From assembly GCF_003259175.1 (NCBI RefSeq), contig NZ_QGOK01000006.1, forward strand, positions 169,320 to 233,319: a stretch of 64,000 nt of DNA, written 5' to 3'. A program made the translations under genes and the position numbers. This DNA is from Marinomonas shanghaiensis (GTDB lineage Bacteria; Pseudomonadota; Gammaproteobacteria; Pseudomonadales; Marinomonadaceae). The notes under the pieces are model-generated. The model saw only the letters and a program-made list of their open reading frames with translations, was not told the DNA's origin and ran no database searches. Shown here in pieces: positions 26,387 to 36,007 of this stretch (positions within the stretch are counted from its first letter, which is position 1; every line of letters starts with the position of its first letter).

Positions 26387-28051
26387 ATGGTAGATGTAAC
26401 TCGTTCGAGTTTAACAAATAAACCTCAGTGGAATGCTTTAAAAACCGTGGCAATACTCATTGCCACGGTTTTAGCCTTGCCTATATTGGTTGTTCTGATC
26501 AATGTCTTAATAGGTGATGGTGAGGTCTGGCAACATCTTTATCAGACCGTGTTGGCTGAATACATTTCTAACTCACTTCTTTTGATGTTAGGTGTTGGGA
26601 TAGGTGTCTTAGTGATAGGGATACCTTGCGCTTGGCTGACTAGCATGTGTGACTTTCCCGGTCGATCATTTCTCTCCTGGGCATTACTTTTGCCCATGGC
26701 CATGCCTGCTTATATCATCGCTTATACCTACACTGGCGTATTGGATTTTGCCGGCCCTGTACAAACCTTTATTCGTGAACTCACGGGTTGGCGTTACGGA
26801 GACTATTGGTTTTTTGAGATACGTTCTCTTGGCGGTGCCATAGCGATGTTGACCTTGGTGCTTTATCCCTACGTGTATCTGATGAGTCGAGCGGCGTTTT
26901 TAGAGCAGTCAGAGAATACGTTAGAAGTCAGTCGGACACTTGGCTACTCTGGTCGCGCTGTCTTTTTTAAACTTGCACTTCCTCTTGCTCGTCCTGCCAT
27001 TGTAACGGGTTTGACCTTAGCGCTAATGGAGACGTTAGCGGATTATGGTACGGTACAATATTTCAGCGTAAATACCTTTACGACGGGGATTTTACGTACT
27101 TTTTATGGCTTTGGAGATGTTGCCGCAGCCTCTCAGTTGGCCGGTGTTTTGCTGTTGTTTGTGGCGATGTTGATTTTATTGGAGCGATATTCGAGACACC
27201 GCATTCGTTACCATTCTTCTGGAATGAAAAAAGCCAGTAACCGACGTATGGCGTTAAAAGGAGGAATGCGCATACTCGCTTGTGTTTTTTGTTTGCTGCC
27301 TATTTTAATCGGTTTTTTACTGCCTGTGAGTATTTTAGCGTACTGGGCTGTATTCAAAGCAGAAAATCCGGGGGCAAACTTTCTTCAGCTGGCGTGGAAC
27401 TCTTTTTATCTTGCTGCTGTGGCTTCTTTAATCGTAGTGGGCTTGGCGTTGGTGTTAAGTTACGCGATACGTTTAAATCGGGGGCGTGTTGTTAGCGTGT
27501 CGGTTGGCATTGCCGGATTGGGTTACGCTTTACCTGGTACCATTATTGCCATTGGTACCATCGTGCCTTTTGCTTGGTTAGATCACAGAATAATTGATTT
27601 TGTACGCTACTACACTGGCGATAGCATTGGGCTGATTTTTTCCGGTACGCTCGTGGCGCTTCTTTTTGCCTATACGGTTCGTTTTATGGCGGTGTCTTTG
27701 GGGGCCGTGCAAAACGGCCTTGGAAAGATTAAACCTAGCATGGACATGGCAGGGCGCTCACTGGGTATGTCACCTTATAAAGTTTTAACACGCATCCATG
27801 TGCCGTTGTTAAAAGGCTCTGTGTTGACCGCTATGTTGATTGTTTTTGTGGATGTGTTGAAAGAGTTACCAGCCACTTTAGTTCTGCGGCCTTTTAACTT
27901 TAATACCTTGGCGGTTCGGGCTTTTGAGCTGGCATCAGATGAGCGCTTAGTGGATGCTGCGCCGGCTTCGTTAATGATCGTACTGGTGGGGTTAATCCCC
28001 GTTATCTTGTTGAGCCGATCCATTGCCTCGCACATTGGCAGTTCAAAATAG
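26387..28051 (+). CDS. fbpB: Fe(3+) ABC transporter, fused permease
   Basis: A 554-residue inner-membrane permease with about 12 helices arranged as two BPD-transport domains. Each half carries an EAA-type loop for the ATPase: first LEVSRTLGYSGRAVFFKLALPLARPAI (about residues 180-206), then MDMAGRSLGMSPYKVLTRIHVPLL (about 450-475). This two-in-one arrangement is normal for FbpB/SfuB. It lies 46 bp after fbpA and 8 bp before fbpC, in one operon. Confidence 0.93.
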   Translation: MVDVTRSSLTNKPQWNALKTVAILIATVLALPILVVLINVLIGDGEVWQHLYQTVLAEYISNSLLLMLGVGIGVLVIGIPCAWLTSMCDFPGRSFLSWALLLPMAMPAYIIAYTYTGVLDFAGPVQTFIRELTGWRYGDYWFFEIRSLGGAIAMLTLVLYPYVYLMSRAAFLEQSENTLEVSRTLGYSGRAVFFKLALPLARPAIVTGLTLALMETLADYGTVQYFSVNTFTTGILRTFYGFGDVAAASQLAGVLLLFVAMLILLERYSRHRIRYHSSGMKKASNRRMALKGGMRILACVFCLLPILIGFLLPVSILAYWAVFKAENPGANFLQLAWNSFYLAAVASLIVVGLALVLSYAIRLNRGRVVSVSVGIAGLGYALPGTIIAIGTIVPFAWLDHRIIDFVRYYTGDSIGLIFSGTLVALLFAYTVRFMAVSLGAVQNGLGKIKPSMDMAGRSLGMSPYKVLTRIHVPLLKGSVLTAMLIVFVDVLKELPATLVLRPFNFNTLAVRAFELASDERLVDAAPASLMIVLVGLIPVILLSRSIASHIGSSK

Positions 28052-28059
28052 GATTGTAT

Positions 28060-29130
28060 ATGACCTTGTTATCCTCTCATTCCACGTTAAAAGAACTGAC
28101 ATTGACAGATGTGTCGGTGGGCTACGATGGTGACGCTGTCGTCAAAAACGCATCTTTTCAATTGATGGAAGGACAAATCGGTTGTCTGCTTGGGCCGAGT
28201 GGTTGCGGTAAGTCTACTTTGTTGCGGGCGATTGCTGGCTTTGAATCTTTGATGACAGGTGAAATACACATTGATGGTCAGGTCATATCGAGTGAATCAA
28301 TGAGTGTTCCCCCTGAGCATCGTCAGATAGGCATGGTGTTTCAAGACATTGCTTTATTCCCTCACCTTACTATTGCGCAAAATATTGCATTTGGTATATC
28401 GGCTTGGCCTAAAGAGGTGGCTCAGCAGAGGGTGACTTATTTGTTGGATCTGGTTGGCTTAGCTGGTTTTCAGAGTCGTTATCCGCATTCGCTTTCAGGT
28501 GGTCAGCAGCAACGTGTTGCCTTGGCGCGTGCTATCGCGCCAAAACCGAAACTATTATTAATGGACGAGCCTTTTTCTGGTCTGGACGCCAAGTTAAGAG
28601 AAGAGCTTGTACCTGATATACGCGCGATATTACAGCACGAGAAAATGAGTGCACTTTTGGTGACTCATGATCAGATGGAAGCCTTTGCTATGGCCGATCA
28701 GGTGTCCGTTATGGATGCGGGTGTTGTGCATCAAACAGGATCGCCTTACCAAATTTACCATCGACCTGCCACTCGATTTGTCGCTAGCTTTATCGGTCAT
28801 GGCGACTTTTTGCCAGCGACAGTGTGCGGTCCCGATTGTGTGCATTCTGACCTAGGGAATATTCGTGGTGAGTTACACCATGGTTTTGCTGATCATACTT
28901 TAGTGGATTTATTGGTTCGTCCAGATGATATTTTGCATGACGATGACAGTGAGTTTGTGGGGGTGATTGTCAGTAAATGGTTTCGAGGATCGCATTTCTT
29001 ATATCGCGTGAAATTGTCGTCTGGGAAGGTGGTGTATTGTTTTGCGTCCTCCCATCATAATCATGCCGTAGGACAAGAGATAGGTTTGAGTGTGCACTTA
29101 GATCATCTGGTTATGTTTCAACGTCAATGA
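28060..29130 (+). CDS. fbpC: Fe(3+) ABC transporter, ATP-binding protein
   Basis: A 356-residue ATPase driving ferric-iron import. Walker A is GPSGCGKST (45-53), the Q-loop is VFQDIALFPHLT, the signature is LSGGQQQRVALARA, Walker B is LLLMDEPFSGLDA, and the switch His lies in LVTHDQ. A C-terminal TOBE-like domain follows (about 245-355), as in FbpC and PotA. ATG 28060 sits 7 bases after AGGA and is preferred over the TTG at 28054. The stop codon is part of the terminator stem. Confidence 0.94.
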   Translation: MTLLSSHSTLKELTLTDVSVGYDGDAVVKNASFQLMEGQIGCLLGPSGCGKSTLLRAIAGFESLMTGEIHIDGQVISSESMSVPPEHRQIGMVFQDIALFPHLTIAQNIAFGISAWPKEVAQQRVTYLLDLVGLAGFQSRYPHSLSGGQQQRVALARAIAPKPKLLLMDEPFSGLDAKLREELVPDIRAILQHEKMSALLVTHDQMEAFAMADQVSVMDAGVVHQTGSPYQIYHRPATRFVASFIGHGDFLPATVCGPDCVHSDLGNIRGELHHGFADHTLVDLLVRPDDILHDDDSEFVGVIVSKWFRGSHFLYRVKLSSGKVVYCFASSHHNHAVGQEIGLSVHLDHLVMFQRQ

Positions 29131-29162
29131 ATAAAATGCTCACCCTCGTGGGCATTTTATTC
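29129..29162. terminator. Bidirectional terminator between fbpC and the HDOD gene
   Basis: An 11-bp stem, GAATAAAATGC (29129-29139) with GCATTTTATTC (29152-29162), is extended by four more pairs to a CCTC loop. T-rich arms on both strands suit the two convergent genes. Confidence 0.85.
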
Positions 29163-29179
29163 AATAGATAGCGGCAGAA

Positions 29180-30052
29180 CTAAATGGTTCCTATGCCTTG
29201 TTCGTGGCAGACTTCTATCATGCCTTCAAATTCGTATTCGCTGAGTTCTAAATGATCCAGCGCGAAGTGTCCAATTTTTTGCCATTCATAGTCTTCTTCA
29301 GCATTGCCTATGTGTCGATAGGTCGACCCTATATGCTCCGCCATTTTTAGAATGGCGGCGAAGGTTAGGCTTATGTTGTCGCCGGGCACTCGATTGGTGA
29401 ATAAATAGTCGATACGATGGTGCTTCGCAATAACTGCACAACAACTTTTGGGCACACCCCAAGATTTTGCGAGATAATAACCCACCACCGAATGGTTGGT
29501 TTTAAACGCTTGGTTTTCAAAATCCGTTAGTCTGAAATCTGGGTCTTGATACCCTTTTTCTAGTATTTCCTTATAATTTTTAAAGCGCTTTAGCATGAGT
29601 GGAATACCCGCATTATGGAAGAGACCTAGGGCATAGCATTCATTGTGATATTTGAATTTTAACTGGAGGGCTAAGCTTGAACAAATCGCAGCGACGTCGG
29701 AAGCGGTGTCCCAAAAACTGTGTAGTGACTTTATTGCTTCGTCTGACAGCTCACTTTTCACGGCCAGGCCATTGACTATATTTGTGATGCTATTGGTTCC
29801 CAGTATCATGACGGCTTGTTGAATGGATGTTATTTTTCTGGGTAAATTAAAAGCAGCGGAATTGACGAGTTTTAGAACGGCGGCTGAAAGGCTCACATCC
29901 TGGGAAATAATGTCTGATATTCGCGCTATATCCGGATCAGGCATAGCCTGTTCCATATGTAAATCCACCATGATTTGCGGCTGAGGTGGAATGCTGATGC
30001 CTTGCAAGATAAGCTTGAGTTGATTTTCGTTTAATGTAGATGACATAGGCAC
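29180..30052 (-). CDS. HDOD-domain signalling protein
   Basis: A 290-residue single-HDOD protein. It shows the family core DIARISDIISQDVSLSAAVLKLVNSAAFNLPRKITSIQQAVMILGTNSI. The HD site reads ALGLFHNAGIPLML, again with Asn instead of Asp, so it is unlikely to be a hydrolase. It is a divergent paralogue of the HDOD protein at 24300 and convergent with the fbp operon. The start could be residue 1 or 3 (MPMSS). Function is inferred only as signal transduction by protein interaction. Confidence 0.85.
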   Translation of the reverse strand: MPMSSTLNENQLKLILQGISIPPQPQIMVDLHMEQAMPDPDIARISDIISQDVSLSAAVLKLVNSAAFNLPRKITSIQQAVMILGTNSITNIVNGLAVKSELSDEAIKSLHSFWDTASDVAAICSSLALQLKFKYHNECYALGLFHNAGIPLMLKRFKNYKEILEKGYQDPDFRLTDFENQAFKTNHSVVGYYLAKSWGVPKSCCAVIAKHHRIDYLFTNRVPGDNISLTFAAILKMAEHIGSTYRHIGNAEEDYEWQKIGHFALDHLELSEYEFEGMIEVCHEQGIGTI

Positions 30053-30141
30053 ACTTCTTTAAAGGCAAGTAACTTTACCGCTACGTAATTCGTAGCAATT
30101 GAATCCAGAGTCTCTATAATAGCGGTTTTTAAATATACTGG

Positions 30142-31347
30142 GTGAAAATTTTGAGTGTTATTCGACTAAAAGGCCAAGCTGATCGCCGTCTAAGAGCTGG
30201 ACATCAATGGATTTACAGCAATGAGGTAGATACCTCTGCGACGCCATTAAAGCAATTTACTCCAGGGGATCAGGTTGTTGTCGAAACAGCTCAAGGCAAA
30301 CCTCTTGGCATTGCGACAATCAATCCTAATACATTGATCTGCGGGCGTCTCATGAGCCGCAGTACCGATACGTTTCTAAACAAATCGACACTCGTTCATC
30401 GTATAAAAATTGCCTTGTCATTACGTGAATTAACCTACCCGTCACCTTACTATCGTCTTGTGTTTGGTGATTCTGATGGTTTATCAGGTTTAGTGGTGGA
30501 TCGTTTTGCTGATATTCTCGTGGTGCAAATATCGACAGCAGGCATGGAGCGTGTAAAAAATGAAATAGTTGAAGCGCTGCAAGATGTGGTTAAACCGTCG
30601 GCTATTTTGATGAAAAATGATGGCAAGATGCGCCAAATCGAAGGCCTTGAAACCTATGTAGAGGAAGCTTTTGGAACGGTTCCAGAATTGGTTTTCTTGC
30701 AAGAGAACGGTGTGCTGTTCCAAGCCCCCGTTTGGGACGGTCAAAAAACCGGTTGGTTCTATGACCATCGTGAAAACCGTAAAACCATGCAAGGTTTTTG
30801 TGCTGGTAAACGTGTATTGGATGTTTTTTCTTACATTGGCGGTTGGGGTGTTCAAGCGGCCTCTGCTGGCGCAACGGATGTGACCTTTATCGATGCTTCA
30901 GAAAGTGCATTGAGTCACGTGGGGGAAAACCTTAAGTTAAACCAATACGAAGGCGGTTCTAATTTGATGCATGGTGATGCCTTTGAGGCCATGCAATCTT
31001 TGATCGAAGAGAAAGAGCGTTTCGATGTTGTGGTGATGGATCCGCCGGCGTTTATTGCTCGTCGCAAAGACATTAAAGCGGGTGAAGGGGCTTATCATCG
31101 CGCTAACCAGTTAGCGATGCGTCTGGTGGCGAAAGGGGGGATTCTCGTATCTGGTTCCTGTTCGATGCACTTAGAAACAGGGCGATTACACGATATTATT
31201 CGCAGCAACAGCCGTCAATTAGAGCGTTTTTCGCAACTGATTTATCGTGGCACACAAGCGCCAGATCATCCTGTGCATCCAGCTATCGAAGAAACAGAAT
31301 ACCTTAAAGCCTTGTTTTACCGTATTCATAACAATATGGGTTTGTAA
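30142..31347 (+). CDS. rlmI: 23S rRNA m5C1962 methyltransferase RlmI
   Basis: A 401-residue SAM-dependent rRNA methyltransferase. An N-terminal PUA domain (about 1-75, with RLRAGHQWIYSNEVD) precedes the RlmI-type domain and the Rossmann fold. SAM binding is seen in VLDVFSYIGGWGVQAASAGA and the catalytic region is VVMDPPAFIARRKD, followed by VSGSCSMHL. The start is uncertain between GTG 30142 and TTG 30151; the latter has a better-spaced GGTGA. The gene ends at a strong terminator. Confidence 0.92.
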   Translation: MKILSVIRLKGQADRRLRAGHQWIYSNEVDTSATPLKQFTPGDQVVVETAQGKPLGIATINPNTLICGRLMSRSTDTFLNKSTLVHRIKIALSLRELTYPSPYYRLVFGDSDGLSGLVVDRFADILVVQISTAGMERVKNEIVEALQDVVKPSAILMKNDGKMRQIEGLETYVEEAFGTVPELVFLQENGVLFQAPVWDGQKTGWFYDHRENRKTMQGFCAGKRVLDVFSYIGGWGVQAASAGATDVTFIDASESALSHVGENLKLNQYEGGSNLMHGDAFEAMQSLIEEKERFDVVVMDPPAFIARRKDIKAGEGAYHRANQLAMRLVAKGGILVSGSCSMHLETGRLHDIIRSNSRQLERFSQLIYRGTQAPDHPVHPAIEETEYLKALFYRIHNNMGL

Positions 31348-31370
31348 GCACTGGTGCTTTAAAAAGTAAA

Positions 31371-31402
31371 AAAGCACGTCCAGAAATGGTCGTGCTTTTT
31401 TA
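31371..31402. terminator. Bidirectional terminator between rlmI and the HAD gene
   Basis: The stem AAAGCACG (31371-31378) pairs with CGTGCTTT (31391-31398). An inner CCA/TGG stem closes a GAAA tetraloop. T-runs exist on both strands, serving the convergent genes. Confidence 0.9.
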
Positions 31403-31405
31403 TGC

Positions 31406-32062
31406 CTAATCTCTCAAGGAGATATGTTGCCAACCGCGCTCCTGAGCAATTTTGGCTAATGTCTCGTCCGCATCTACTGCAATCGGGTGTGTGACTAACT
31501 CTAATAAAGGCAAATCATTGCGTGAGTCACTGTAAAAATAACTGTCTTCCATAGAATGACCGGTTTCAGCGAGCCAATCGTTCAAGCGTGTGACTTTACC
31601 TGCTTGAAAACTCGGAATGCCGACCACCTTGCCCGTATAGCGGTCGTTAACGATCTCTGGAACGGGGGCGATAATATGATCCATGCCTAAGGCATCACCA
31701 ATGGGGCCGGTCACAAACTGATTGGTCGCGGTGATCATTAGCAAAAAATGGCCTTGATCTTTATGGTGTTTTAACAGAGCGCTGGCTTTTTCTTGCATCA
31801 TGGGTTGGATTTTTTCCACCATGAAGCTGTGGTGAAGCTCTATCAGTTCTGCTTTGGAAAATCGTGTGAGTGGCGCTAAGCTAAAAGCCAGATATTCATG
31901 TATATCTAAGGTGCCAGATTGATACTGTTGGAAGAACTTGTCATTGGCTTCTTTATAGACTTGCGTATCGACTAAGCCTTTCTCTACGAGAAATTGTCCC
32001 CAAGTGTAATCACTATCACCGTTTAACAAGGTACCATCTAAGTCAAATATTGCGAGTGTCAC
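31406..32062 (-). CDS. HAD-superfamily (IB) phosphatase, SerB-like
   Basis: A 218-residue haloacid-dehalogenase phosphatase. Motif I is DLDGTLL (residues 7-13), motif II is LLMITATNQFV, and motif III/IV is DSRNDLPLLELV with a preceding lysine in AGKVTRL. The helical cap after motif I is typical of subclass IB, which contains phosphoserine and histidinol phosphatases. A similar gene lies next to rppH-ptsP in Pseudomonas. The substrate cannot be read from the sequence. It is divergent from rppH. Confidence 0.87.
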   Translation of the reverse strand: MTLAIFDLDGTLLNGDSDYTWGQFLVEKGLVDTQVYKEANDKFFQQYQSGTLDIHEYLAFSLAPLTRFSKAELIELHHSFMVEKIQPMMQEKASALLKHHKDQGHFLLMITATNQFVTGPIGDALGMDHIIAPVPEIVNDRYTGKVVGIPSFQAGKVTRLNDWLAETGHSMEDSYFYSDSRNDLPLLELVTHPIAVDADETLAKIAQERGWQHISLRD

Positions 32063-32207
32063 AGTTTCCCCTCAATTCTTTTAAAATCTTCTAAAGTGCG
32101 CAAAGTATAGCTTTGCAGACAATAAATAACAGCAGTCTTAATTGTACGAATGAGCGAATTATGGAACAATGAATCCAATTTATTCTTATATTAGAAGGTG
32201 ATGGCTC

Positions 32208-32711
32208 GTGATTGATGCAGACGGATACAGACCGAATGTGGGCATCATACTGATGAACGAGCGTGGCCAGCTTCTTTGGGCGAGACGTGTTGGGCAAAAT
32301 GCTTGGCAGTTTCCCCAAGGTGGCATAAAACCCGATGAGACACCTGAAGAAGCGTTATACAGAGAGTTAAAAGAGGAAGTGGGGTTAGACCCACATCAGG
32401 TGGAAATTATCGGGAAAACCCGAGGTTGGCTGCGTTATCGTCTTCCTAAACGCATGCTAAGACACAATAGTAAGCCTTTGTGTATTGGACAAAAGCAGAA
32501 GTGGTTTCTTCTGTCTATTCGTTGTCCTGATGCTTCTGTGTGCGTAGATGGAACGGAAAGTCCAGAATTTGATGGTTGGCGATGGGTCAGTTATTGGTAC
32601 CCTCTTGGCCAGGTTGTGGCGTTTAAAAAAGATGTTTACCGGCGAGCTTTGAAAGAGCTCATTCCTAGCGCACACCGTCGACTAGAAAAAGTGGTAAACT
32701 CAACAGCTTAA
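32208..32711 (+). CDS. rppH: RNA 5'-pyrophosphohydrolase RppH
   Basis: A 167-residue Nudix enzyme that converts 5'-triphosphate mRNA ends to monophosphate and so triggers RNase E decay. It starts with GTG after GAAGG. The N-terminus [16 protein letters not shown] is diagnostic, and the Nudix box [23 protein letters not shown] spans residues 38-60. The C-terminal [31 protein letters not shown] is also typical. ptsP follows closely, in the same order as E. coli rppH-ptsP-lgt-thyA. Confidence 0.96.
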   Translation: MIDADGYRPNVGIILMNERGQLLWARRVGQNAWQFPQGGIKPDETPEEALYRELKEEVGLDPHQVEIIGKTRGWLRYRLPKRMLRHNSKPLCIGQKQKWFLLSIRCPDASVCVDGTESPEFDGWRWVSYWYPLGQVVAFKKDVYRRALKELIPSAHRRLEKVVNSTA

Positions 32712-32743
32712 CGTTGACGGATATTAAGAGCGATGGGAGAGTT

Positions 32744-35032
32744 ATGCTAAGTTTGCTGAGGCGTATTACACAAGAGGTGACTGCCGCGCAGTCTTTGTCT
32801 GCCGCATTGGATATTATTGTCCGACGTGTTCGTCGTGCCATGCGTGCAGAAGTGTGTTCTATTTATTTGGTGGATACCAACACCTCAGATTATGTCCTAA
32901 TGGCGACCCGAGGCCTAAACGCGGACGTTGCTGGTAGTGTGAGCTTAAAGGCCGATGAGGGTCTTGTCAGTTTGGTGGGACGAAGAGCCGAGCCCGTTAA
33001 CCTTGAAGATGCGCATATACATCCATCATTTCATTATTTGAAAGGCACTGGAGAGGAACGTTATCGTTCTTTTTTGGGTGTTCCCATCATACATCATCGC
33101 CAAGTGCTGGGTGTTCTAGTTGTACAGCACGAAGACAAACGTCGCTTTGATGAAGGGGAAGAAGCTTTCCTGATTACCTTATCTGCTCAATTAGCAGGCG
33201 TTATTGCTCATGCCGAAGCCACGGGGGCGATTACCAATCTAAACGCCAATGCCATACCAAATGGGGCCGATTTTCGTTACAAAGGTGTACCAGGTAGTTC
33301 TGGGGTGGCGATTGGTCGTGGTGTTGTGGTGTTTCCGCCTGCTGATCTTGATGTCATTCCAGATCGTCATAGCACAGACTCCGATCAAGAGATTCAAGAT
33401 TTTTATCAAGCGCTTGACGCCGTTCGGCACGATATTCGTCGAGCAAGTAATCGTATTAGTCAGCATCTTTCCGAAGACGAAAAAGCACTGTTTGATGTCT
33501 ACCTTAAAATTTTGGATGATAACTCCATTGCGGGCGAAATCGTTCGAAAAATCAAAGAAGGCAATTGGGCGCAAGGTGCACTAAGACAAGTTATTCAGTC
33601 TCACATTCAGCAGTTTAATCGCATGGACGACCCTTATCTGCGCGAGCGAGCATCAGATCTTCGTGACCTTGGTCGTCGAATCTTGTCTCACCTACAAGAA
33701 AAAGCGCCTAACATTGCGGAACGTTTTAGTGAGCCATCGATTATTGTTGGTGAAGAACTAACGGCTTCTATGTTGGGTGAGATCCCCATTGATAAGATCA
33801 AGGGGTTGGTGTCTGTGATGGGGTCTGGTAACTCCCATGTGGCTATTTTAGCCAGAGCCATGGGAATACCCACTGTCATGGGGGCGTTGGATTTGCCTTA
33901 TGCGCAGCTCGATAAGGTTAATTTGATTGTTGATGGTTATCTAGGAAAAATTTACACACACCCCTCTGACGCTCTGATTGAAAATTATCAACAAATTGTT
34001 GATGAAGAACGCTTACTAGAAGAAGAGTATGAAACCCTCAGGGACCTTCCTTGTGAGACGTTAGATCATCACCGTCTGTCGTTGTTTGTGAACACGGGTT
34101 TATCTGCTGACATCGCTCGATCCTTGGACCGTGGTGCAGAGGGGATTGGCTTATATCGAACAGAAGTACCTTTCATGGTGCGTGATCGATTCCCGACCGA
34201 AGCCGAGCAAGTGGTGATTTATCGCCAGCAACTTGAAGGTTTCGCACCGGCGCCAGTCACCGTGCGTACCTTGGACATAGGGGGGGATAAAGCCCTGCCT
34301 TATTTCCCTATCAACGAAGCTAACCCCTTCCTTGGATGGCGTGGTATCCGAGTGACTTTAGATCATTTGGAAATTTTCATGGCGCAGATTCGTGCCATGA
34401 TTAAAGCCAGTGCGAGCCTGCATAACCTTAAAATTATGCTGCCGATGATTTCAAATGTTGCTGAAGTGGAAGAAGCGCTGGCGTTGATTCGCCGAGGTTA
34501 TGCCGAGGTTAAAGAGGAAGGTTATGACGTGAAAATGCCCCAAGTGGGCGTCATGATCGAGATTCCTGCCGCGGTTTATCAAGTGAAAGAGCTGGCAGAG
34601 CTGGTGGATTTCTTGTCCGTGGGCAGTAACGATTTGACTCAATATCTATTGGCAGTGGATCGCAATAATCCTCGTGTTGCGGATTTGTATAATTCTTTCC
34701 ATCCTTCGGTTCTGCGTGCCTTGTACAGTATTGTTGATCAGGTCAAAGATGAAGGTGTTGGGCTGAGTGTTTGTGGGGAAATGGCGGGCGATCCAATGGG
34801 CGCTATTTTATTGATGGCGATGGGGTATGATGTGCTGTCTATGAGTTCCACGAGTCTGCCTAAAGTGAAAGCGGTCATTCGTAATATTACGTTGGCTCAA
34901 GCTCAATATATGCTGAATGAAGTGATGAAATTATCCCATGCTGAAGCCGTTACACAAACCATGACACGACTCATGCGTGAGGCTAATATCGAGCGCTTGA
35001 TTCGACCATCCAAAACCACAAACGTGGCGTAA
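32744..35032 (+). CDS. ptsP: Nitrogen-PTS enzyme I, PtsP (EI-Ntr)
   Basis: A 762-residue phosphoenolpyruvate-protein phosphotransferase that starts the nitrogen PTS phosphorelay. An N-terminal GAF domain (about 15-150) is followed by the EI N-domain. The phosphohistidine segment is GSGNSHVAILARAMGIPTVMG. The PEP-binding barrel carries GAEGIGLYRTEVPFM, TLDIGGDKALPYFPINEANPFLGWRGIR, SVGSNDLTQYLLAVDR and SVCGEMAGDP. ATG 32744 has a strong GGGAGA site and aligns with E. coli PtsP; the frame begins 10 codons earlier without a site. No other Ntr-PTS gene is in the window. Confidence 0.96.
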   Translation: MLSLLRRITQEVTAAQSLSAALDIIVRRVRRAMRAEVCSIYLVDTNTSDYVLMATRGLNADVAGSVSLKADEGLVSLVGRRAEPVNLEDAHIHPSFHYLKGTGEERYRSFLGVPIIHHRQVLGVLVVQHEDKRRFDEGEEAFLITLSAQLAGVIAHAEATGAITNLNANAIPNGADFRYKGVPGSSGVAIGRGVVVFPPADLDVIPDRHSTDSDQEIQDFYQALDAVRHDIRRASNRISQHLSEDEKALFDVYLKILDDNSIAGEIVRKIKEGNWAQGALRQVIQSHIQQFNRMDDPYLRERASDLRDLGRRILSHLQEKAPNIAERFSEPSIIVGEELTASMLGEIPIDKIKGLVSVMGSGNSHVAILARAMGIPTVMGALDLPYAQLDKVNLIVDGYLGKIYTHPSDALIENYQQIVDEERLLEEEYETLRDLPCETLDHHRLSLFVNTGLSADIARSLDRGAEGIGLYRTEVPFMVRDRFPTEAEQVVIYRQQLEGFAPAPVTVRTLDIGGDKALPYFPINEANPFLGWRGIRVTLDHLEIFMAQIRAMIKASASLHNLKIMLPMISNVAEVEEALALIRRGYAEVKEEGYDVKMPQVGVMIEIPAAVYQVKELAELVDFLSVGSNDLTQYLLAVDRNNPRVADLYNSFHPSVLRALYSIVDQVKDEGVGLSVCGEMAGDPMGAILLMAMGYDVLSMSSTSLPKVKAVIRNITLAQAQYMLNEVMKLSHAEAVTQTMTRLMREANIERLIRPSKTTNVA

Positions 35033-35059
35033 CACTGAGCAGAGGTTTGCTTTAATATT

Positions 35060-35857
35060 ATGATTTCTTACCCAGATATAGACCCCATTGCCGTCTCCAT
35101 CGGGCCAATTGCTGTGCACTGGTATGGCATTATGTACTTGATTGGTTTTGCTGGCGCTTATTTAGGAGGGATGTACCGTGCTAAACGTTCCAATGGCCTT
35201 TGGACGCCTGAAATGGTCAGTGATGCCATTTTCTATGGTGCACTTGGTGTCATATTAGGCGGTCGAATTGGTTATATCTTATTTTATCAATTTCCTTCGT
35301 TTATTGAAGATCCACTGATTATTGTGCGGATTTGGGAAGGTGGCATGTCTTTCCACGGTGGTTTGTTGGGTGTGATTGCCGCGATGTTTTTCTTTTCACG
35401 TCGTTACAAAAAGCACTTAGTGGATGTCACGGATTTCCTTTCACCTTTTGTCCCTATTGGTCTAGGGGCAGGGCGCTTGGGGAATTTTATAGGCGGAGAA
35501 TTATGGGGTAAACCTACTGACGTGTCTTGGGCAATGATTTTCCCAAATGACCCGTTGCAGCTTGCCCGTCATCCGTCTCAGCTGTATCAATTCGCTTTGG
35601 AAGGTGTCGCGCTATTTTGCATTATGTGGTTCTTCTCACAAAAAACCAAACCTCGTTACTGCGTTTCTGGCATGTTCTTACTTTTCTATGGCATCTTCCG
35701 AATTTTAGTGGAATTTTTCCGCGAGCCAGATGCACAAATTGGTTACCTTGCTTTTGGTTGGCTGACACAAGGCCAGCTGTTGTCGTTGCCAATGGTTTTT
35801 ATTGGTGTAGGACTGATCGTTGCTGGCTTTAAATTGAAGGCATTTCCTAAAAAGTAG
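35060..35857 (+). CDS. lgt: Prolipoprotein diacylglyceryl transferase
   Basis: A 265-residue inner-membrane enzyme that adds diacylglycerol to the lipobox cysteine of lipoprotein precursors. About seven membrane segments are visible. The Lgt signature [22 protein letters not shown] is present (about residues 140-160), together with [28 protein letters not shown] and RHPSQLYQ. It follows ptsP by 27 bp and ends at a terminator, closing the rppH-ptsP-lgt group. Confidence 0.97.
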   Translation: MISYPDIDPIAVSIGPIAVHWYGIMYLIGFAGAYLGGMYRAKRSNGLWTPEMVSDAIFYGALGVILGGRIGYILFYQFPSFIEDPLIIVRIWEGGMSFHGGLLGVIAAMFFFSRRYKKHLVDVTDFLSPFVPIGLGAGRLGNFIGGELWGKPTDVSWAMIFPNDPLQLARHPSQLYQFALEGVALFCIMWFFSQKTKPRYCVSGMFLLFYGIFRILVEFFREPDAQIGYLAFGWLTQGQLLSLPMVFIGVGLIVAGFKLKAFPKK

Positions 35858-35882
35858 AGTAATTCAGCATTAAATTTTGATA

Positions 35883-35910
35883 AAACCAGCCACCATAGCT
35901 GGTTTTTTAT
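35883..35910 (+). terminator. Intrinsic terminator after lgt
   Basis: The stem AAACCAGC (35883-35890) pairs with GCTGGTTT (35898-35905) around CACCATA, and a T-rich run follows. Confidence 0.85.
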
Positions 35911-36007
35911 TTTTTGGTACGACTATTTGTTCTCTCTGTACAAGTCAATGACTGTAATGTTGATGACGTTTTGGCATTGGGAGCGCTGAGGTTTATAAAA
36001 GAGCTTA

